Below are positions 13,501-17,447 of a stretch of DNA of 17,447 nt, piece by piece. Each line of letters starts with the position of its first letter. Within the stretch, counting starts at the first letter, position 1. Under the pieces are notes generated by a model. It saw nothing but the letters and a program-made list of their open reading frames with translations, made no database searches and was not told where the DNA came from. Position numbers and translations under genes: made by a program. Source of the stretch: a bacterium UBP2_UBA5202 (GTDB lineage: Bacteria; Edwardsbacteria; AC1; EtOH8); the NCBI GenBank assembly GCA_002412795.1, contig DHVS01000008.1, positions 36,089 to 53,535 on the forward strand, written 5' to 3'.

Positions 13501-14955
13501 CGGATTTTCTGTCATTTGAGCATCAAGGATTTTCATCCATTCCCGGTAATCCAGGCGGAACTGCCAGTTGGGCCGGGAAAGGATGACCTCCCGGGCGGCT
13601 TTTCCGTATTGATGCTTACCGGTAACCCGGTACAGCCGGAAAAGAATCTCGGCCTGGATCTTGGCGGAAGCTTTTGCCGCCAGCGGCTCCACCAGGGCTT
13701 CATATTCTTCCGTCGTAAACTCGCCTGCCTCAAGTCCGATATCGGCATCCAATTTATCGAGCCCGGCCAAATACTCCTGACGATTCAGCAGTTCCGCCAA
13801 TTGCCGGGCTTGCCGGCTGTACTTCCGGGCCTGTTTAATATCCTTCTGCTCCAGCATTACCTGGGCCAGGCTGTTCAGGGACTCGCACAAATATTCCTTG
13901 ACGGACAATCCCTCAAATATTTCTTGGGCGGTCAGATACTCTTCCTGTGAACGCAGATACTCCCGGCGGTCCTTATAAATATTGCCCATAGTATAGTGCA
14001 CAATCCCCTCGCCCCTCCTGTCTCCCATCTGGCAGGCCAGTTTCAAACTCTGCTCTGCCAGGTCAAGGGCCTGATCAAAGTCCCCCCGGTAGGATATCAG
14101 CAGTGCTATATTGTTGGTAACCACCCTTTCGCCGCTTTTGTTGCCCAACTCCCGGGCTATCCCCAGGCTTTGGGAATAGCACTCCAGAGCCCGGTCGTAA
14201 TCCTCACGGTTATCATAAATCCCGGCCAGGTTATTCATGGCCACCCGCAATGAATATTTGTCCCCGATCTGCCTGGCGATTGCTGTCTGTTTATGATAAC
14301 AATTTTCGGCCAGAACGTAGTTTCCCATGGAAAAATGAATGCTGCCCAGATTGGCATAGCCCGTGCAAATCAATTGCTGGTCATTGGCTTCGATATCGAT
14401 CTTCATTTTAAGGGCCGAACATTCCATGGCCTTTTGGTGCTCGCCCATGTACCAGTACATCAGTCCCAGGTTGCCTTGGATGATGCTTACCCAATTATTA
14501 TCCCCAAAATTCTCCGCCTGGGCCAATGCCTGTAAATAATATTCTCCAGCTTTGACATAGTTCCCCAGGTTGCGGTAAAGGGTGCCCGTATTGCACAGGG
14601 TAATGTGTCTTTGCTTCCCTGTATAAGCGTTATCGCAAAGATCCAAAGACTCCTGAAACAAGGGAAGGGATTCCTGTAGTTTCCCGCGTTGCATAAGCAG
14701 AAAACCCAGTTCATTGGCGCTTTCGGCAATTAGGCGATAGTTTTTAGCTTTCCGGGCTGCCGCCAGATTGCAAAGACAGGCCTCCTCGCCTTCGTTCCAT
14801 TTCCCGATTTTCCGCAACAAATCTGCCCGGTTAGCCTGAAGAGTATAGGGGTAATAAGATGTCCCATTATTTTCCGCAGGAGCTGACGGGAACTTTATGA
14901 TGATAAGTTTTTTGAGATTAAACTTTGACATTACCGGTATTAATTTGTTTTCCAA
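13498..14955 (-). CDS. Tetratricopeptide-repeat protein (copy 2 of a tandem pair)
   Basis: A cytoplasmic-looking protein of up to 485 residues, made almost entirely of TPR units of the LGN/MalT-like long-helix kind, roughly residues 40-400. Typical units are GNLGLMYWYMGEHQKAMEC, ANLGSIHFSMGNYVLAENCY and NNLAGIYDNREDYDRALECY. No signal peptide, membrane helix or catalytic domain is visible. Such repeats form a superhelical protein-binding scaffold. The start is uncertain: the longest frame begins at TTG 14955, while the ATG at 14931 gives 477 residues; neither has a good ribosome site. It lies 33 nt after its paralogue and matches it in both terminal regions, so the two arose by tandem duplication. 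Its own stop abuts the terminator at 13461-13500. Confidence 0.9.
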   Translation of the reverse strand: MENKLIPVMSKFNLKKLIIIKFPSAPAENNGTSYYPYTLQANRADLLRKIGKWNEGEEACLCNLAAARKAKNYRLIAESANELGFLLMQRGKLQESLPLFQESLDLCDNAYTGKQRHITLCNTGTLYRNLGNYVKAGEYYLQALAQAENFGDNNWVSIIQGNLGLMYWYMGEHQKAMECSALKMKIDIEANDQQLICTGYANLGSIHFSMGNYVLAENCYHKQTAIARQIGDKYSLRVAMNNLAGIYDNREDYDRALECYSQSLGIARELGNKSGERVVTNNIALLISYRGDFDQALDLAEQSLKLACQMGDRRGEGIVHYTMGNIYKDRREYLRSQEEYLTAQEIFEGLSVKEYLCESLNSLAQVMLEQKDIKQARKYSRQARQLAELLNRQEYLAGLDKLDADIGLEAGEFTTEEYEALVEPLAAKASAKIQAEILFRLYRVTGKHQYGKAAREVILSRPNWQFRLDYREWMKILDAQMTENP

Positions 14956-14971
14956 TCGTATTTGGGGCGGA

Positions 14972-14990
14972 GAAAAATATAATATTTTTC
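14972..14990. repeat. 19-nt perfect AT-rich palindrome between the TPR genes
   Basis: GAAAAATAT and ATATTTTTC flank one central base, starting within the last codon of the upstream TPR gene. On the minus strand it could act as a weak attenuator or processing hairpin. It lacks a GC-rich stem, so I do not call it a terminator. It also contains TATTAT/TATAAT-like words that could mimic a -10 box. Confidence 0.5.
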
Positions 14991-16407
14991 AGGGTAAAGG
15001 AACTTCAAAAATTTCTTTCCGGTTTAGATCATCCAATGCCTCTTGGTATTCTATCCTGGCGCTTTTGCTGTTAAGCATGGTATACAGCGAGAGCGCCGTT
15101 TTTTTGTAGGTTTGATCCCCGGTCAGTTTAAAAAGTTCCAGATTCAAAGGGGCCATTTCTTCATAATCCTGGCTTTCATTAAGGGCTTTCTGCATCTGGA
15201 TCATACCTTCGTTTGCATTGGTGACCGCCGCTAATTTGGCCTTTAATAAACGGGCCGGGGACAAAACGTTCCGAACATGAATCTCACTTGCGATCTCCAA
15301 GGCTTCGTTATTGAGCTGTTCCGATTCGGTATACATTTTTCGGGAAAAACAAAGGACGGCTTTATCATGAAGGTTGATGGCCAGATCGTGTTGCTGCCCG
15401 GTCTCCCGGCACAGGCTGATGGCACGGTCAAAACATTCCTCTGCCTTTGTTTCCTGCTTTAACCGCCTGTAAATGGCCCCCATATTGCCTAGGGCGAACA
15501 ATTGATTGAATTTATCTTTTGTTTCCTCGGCCCCCAACAGCTGCTGTTGAGAATATGTCAATGCTCTTTCATAGTCACCGGTTTCCAGACAAACGGCACT
15601 TAAGTTCCCACAAGCCAGGCAGATGTTCCTTATATCTCCCAGTTCCCATGATGTTTCCAGTGATTTTTGGAATAACTCCCTGGCCTGAGCCAGCTGGTTT
15701 AATTTAACGTAAACAGTTCCCAAACTCATATTGGCATAGGCCACCCCCTGCTTATCCCCGATTTTTATGCAGATATCAAGCTTGTTTTGCTGGCAGGCAA
15801 TGGACTGCCGGCTGTCGCCCTGATAATCATAGACCAACCCCATATTTCCGTTGGCCCGGGCCTGCCCTTGCAGGTCTCCCTGTTTCCGGCAGATACTCAT
15901 GTCCTGCTCAAAATATTTCTGAGCCTCGGCATATTTACCCTGGCGCAGATGTATGATTCCGAGGTTGCGCAGGGCACGTGCTACCAAATTATCAATCCCG
16001 GCAGCCTGGGCCAGTTCTATTATCCTTCTGCAATGATCACAAACCTCTTGGTATTCACCCATTTGTTTGTGAGCCTCGACCAAAGCCAACAAGGCCTGGC
16101 ACTGGCCTTGAATATTATTCTGGGAACAGTGATGCTCCAAAGCTTCCCGGGCCAAAGGCAGAGCGGCTTGATACTGGCTCAGGTTGGACAACAATCCGGA
16201 CAAAAATACTTTACAGTCGGCGGACAACTCCGGTTTTAAGGCCAAACCGGCGAATCTGAGGTTTTCTTCCTCCAGTTCCCGGGCCTGCTGCCATCCCCCG
16301 GTCAGGCGCAGCACCTCGGCCTGGCGATGGCGCAGCTGGTAGGGATAAAAAAAGCCTTCGGCCTGGATCCAGCAAATATTTTTTTTATAACGGGTTTTTT
16401 CGGCCAT
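14989..16407 (-). CDS. Tetratricopeptide-repeat protein (copy 1 of a tandem pair)
   Basis: A 472-residue TPR protein without signal peptide or membrane segments. Repeats run from about residue 35 to 385, for example RNLGIIHLRQGKYAEAQKYF, GNMGLVYDYQGDSRQSIACQ, MSLGTVYVKLNQLAQARELF and GNMGAIYRRLKQETKAEECF. Its N-terminal FFYPYQLRHRQAEVLRLTGGW aligns with SYYPYTLQANRADLLRKIGKW of the next gene. Its C-terminal KLTGDQTYKKTALSLY aligns with RVTGKHQYGKAAREVI. The start is ATG 16407 without a clear Shine-Dalgarno. It lies 21 nt past the korC terminator hairpin, so either it has an unrecognised promoter or it depends on readthrough. A binding or scaffold role is likely; the partner is unknown. Confidence 0.9.
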   Translation of the reverse strand: MAEKTRYKKNICWIQAEGFFYPYQLRHRQAEVLRLTGGWQQARELEEENLRFAGLALKPELSADCKVFLSGLLSNLSQYQAALPLAREALEHHCSQNNIQGQCQALLALVEAHKQMGEYQEVCDHCRRIIELAQAAGIDNLVARALRNLGIIHLRQGKYAEAQKYFEQDMSICRKQGDLQGQARANGNMGLVYDYQGDSRQSIACQQNKLDICIKIGDKQGVAYANMSLGTVYVKLNQLAQARELFQKSLETSWELGDIRNICLACGNLSAVCLETGDYERALTYSQQQLLGAEETKDKFNQLFALGNMGAIYRRLKQETKAEECFDRAISLCRETGQQHDLAINLHDKAVLCFSRKMYTESEQLNNEALEIASEIHVRNVLSPARLLKAKLAAVTNANEGMIQMQKALNESQDYEEMAPLNLELFKLTGDQTYKKTALSLYTMLNSKSARIEYQEALDDLNRKEIFEVPLP

Positions 16408-16427
16408 GGTTGCTGATGGTAAGTATT

Positions 16428-16466
16428 ACAAAAACAGGCGAGGCTGATCTTTCCGCCTCGCCTGTT
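16428..16466 (-). terminator. Rho-independent terminator after korC
   Basis: A perfect 12-bp stem, AACAGGCGAGGC/GCCTCGCCTGTT (16433-16444 with 16455-16466), has a 10-nt loop. On the minus strand it is followed by TTTTTGTAAT. It lies 15 nt after the korC stop and separates the oxidoreductase operon from the TPR pair. Confidence 0.9.
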
Positions 16467-16481
16467 GCAGTTTTTAAGATG

Positions 16482-17018
16482 CTACCGGGCCGCCTCGGCC
16501 CCCTTCTTCAGGGCTTTGACGTTGAGTTCAATGATCTCCGGCTTGGCCCGTTTAAAGACCTTGGTCAGGGCCCTGGAGATGGCCTCGATGGAAACGGCTC
16601 CGGTCGCGCCTGAGAAAGCCCCCAGGGCCACCATGTTGGCGATCTTGGTGGTGCCCAGCTCTTCGGCTATCCTGTTGCACTCCACATAAACGACTTTAAT
16701 GTCAGTGCGCCTGGTCTTGGAGTTGACCAGCGAGCTATTGATGATCATCAGCCCGCCCGGCTTGACCAGCGGCTCGAACTTGGCCAGACTGGGTTCGTTC
16801 ATCACGATCACCGTCTCGGGCCGGGAGACCACCGGGGTGGCCACTTCGTCCGTGGATATCACCACCGAGCAGTTGGCGGTGCCGCCCCGCATCTCGGCTC
16901 CGTAGGCCGGGAACCAGGAAACGTGCTTGTCCTCCAACAGACCGGCCTGGGCCAAAAGGATCCCGGCCGAGATCACTCCCTGGCCGCCGAATCCGGAGAT
17001 TCTAATTCCCTGATGCAT
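16482..17018 (-). CDS. korC: 2-oxoacid:ferredoxin oxidoreductase, gamma subunit (KorC type)
   Basis: A 178-residue gamma subunit of the pyruvate/2-oxoglutarate ferredoxin oxidoreductase family, the usual length. These complexes oxidatively decarboxylate 2-oxoacids to acyl-CoA and reduce ferredoxin, or run in reverse in reductive carbon fixation. The N-terminal ISGFGGQGVISAGILLAQAG, then WFPAYGAEMRGGTANCSVVIS and MNEPSLAKFEPLVKPGG, are family signatures. The ATG overlaps the korB stop (TGATG), so translation is coupled. The Kor assignment rests mainly on the beta-subunit fragment; a branched-chain (Vor) enzyme is the alternative. A terminator follows, so this is the last gene of its operon. 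Confidence 0.92.
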   Translation of the reverse strand: MHQGIRISGFGGQGVISAGILLAQAGLLEDKHVSWFPAYGAEMRGGTANCSVVISTDEVATPVVSRPETVIVMNEPSLAKFEPLVKPGGLMIINSSLVNSKTRRTDIKVVYVECNRIAEELGTTKIANMVALGAFSGATGAVSIEAISRALTKVFKRAKPEIIELNVKALKKGAEAAR

Positions 17019-17447
17019 CAGTTGGCCCCTCCTTCTTTTTCGGGTGAACGGAAAACCCCCAGCGGATACAGGGGCATCATTTTTTCGGCTACGAATTTGC
17101 AGCTGTCCAGCGGTGTCATTCCCCAGTTGGTGGGACAGGTGGAAAGCACCTCCACCAGGGAAAAGCCCTTGCCCTCAATCTGGTTCTGGAAGGCCTTTTT
17201 GATGGCCTTCTTGGTCTTGATCACGTTCTGGGCATTGTGGACGGAGGTCCGCTCCAGGTAGGTGGCGCCTTCCAGCGGAGTCAGCAGTTCGCAGACCCTG
17301 ATGGGAAAGCCGTTGACCTTGGGGTTGCGCCCGGCCGGGCAGGTGGTGGCCTTCTGCCCCACCAAAGTGGTGGGGGCCATCTGGCCTCCGGTCATGCCGT
17401 AGATGGCATTGTTGATAAAGACGGTGGTGAATTTTTCACCCCGGTTG
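17018..17447 (-). CDS. korB: 2-oxoacid:ferredoxin oxidoreductase, beta subunit, C-terminal part (window edge)
   Basis: The reading frame is open to the right edge, so about 142 C-terminal residues are visible and the thiamine-diphosphate-binding half is mostly outside. From the edge it reads VFINNAIYGMTGGQMAPTT, the conserved strand after the ThDP/Mg2+ site. GRNPKVNGFPIRVCELL and GFSLVEVLSTCPTNWGMTP follow; the last is typical of 2-oxoglutarate-specific KorB. An internal ATG at 17395 is not the true start. Alpha and ferredoxin-like delta subunits are expected upstream, beyond the window. Confidence 0.92.
   Translation of the reverse strand, partial: NRGEKFTTVFINNAIYGMTGGQMAPTTLVGQKATTCPAGRNPKVNGFPIRVCELLTPLEGATYLERTSVHNAQNVIKTKKAIKKAFQNQIEGKGFSLVEVLSTCPTNWGMTPLDSCKFVAEKMMPLYPLGVFRSPEKEGGAN

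Overview
The window looks like a chromosomal segment of an anaerobic, Gram-negative-type bacterium, probably from an uncultured lineage. The case rests on a 2-oxoacid:ferredoxin oxidoreductase (KorB-KorC type), a B12-type radical SAM enzyme, a DUF362 protein, a periplasmic solute-binding protein and secreted or TPR proteins, all in moderately GC-rich DNA. The mix resembles FCB-adjacent candidate phyla, but no marker gene here fixes the taxonomy. Almost everything is on the minus strand, so transcription reads from high to low coordinates. The only plus-strand gene is at 12976-13440.

Right end (16400-17447): the tail of korB overlaps korC, which ends at a strong terminator. Next come two adjacent, full-length paralogous TPR proteins (16407-14989 and 14955-13498). 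They converge on a small exported protein (12976-13440), with a shared bidirectional terminator between. That small gene is divergent from pgsA, and each has a clear sigma70-type promoter in the 121-bp gap.

Centre (8980-12854): pgsA, pgpA, an AT-rich Nudix gene, cinA and thpR run in one direction and end at a textbook rho-independent terminator. PgsA and PgpA make phosphatidylglycerol in two successive steps. CinA and ThpR do nucleotide and RNA-end housekeeping. The Nudix gene looks inserted. Below the terminator, a DUF362 protein with a possible Fe-S or other metal site has its own promoter with almost no leader.

A 310-bp gap (7482-7791) holds short direct, tandem and inverted repeats and a promoter whose -10 and spacer lie inside a near-perfect 26-bp palindrome. 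From there a packed run goes leftward: vapB-vapC (AbrB antitoxin and PIN toxin), a B12-binding radical SAM enzyme, a DPM1-like glycosyltransferase and a SAM methyltransferase, with gaps of 6 nt or less or with overlaps. After 95 nt comes a second set: a family-5 solute-binding protein without permease genes, a Cache-like HAMP histidine kinase and a receiver-only response regulator. These three look like one sensing module.

Left end (1-316): a promoter, tRNA-Thr(TGT) and the 5' part of a tRNA-Tyr cut by the window edge. This matches the start of the classical thrU-tyrU-glyT-thrT-tuf order, so a tuf operon may lie just outside. No CRISPR array, transposase, integrase or rRNA is visible.
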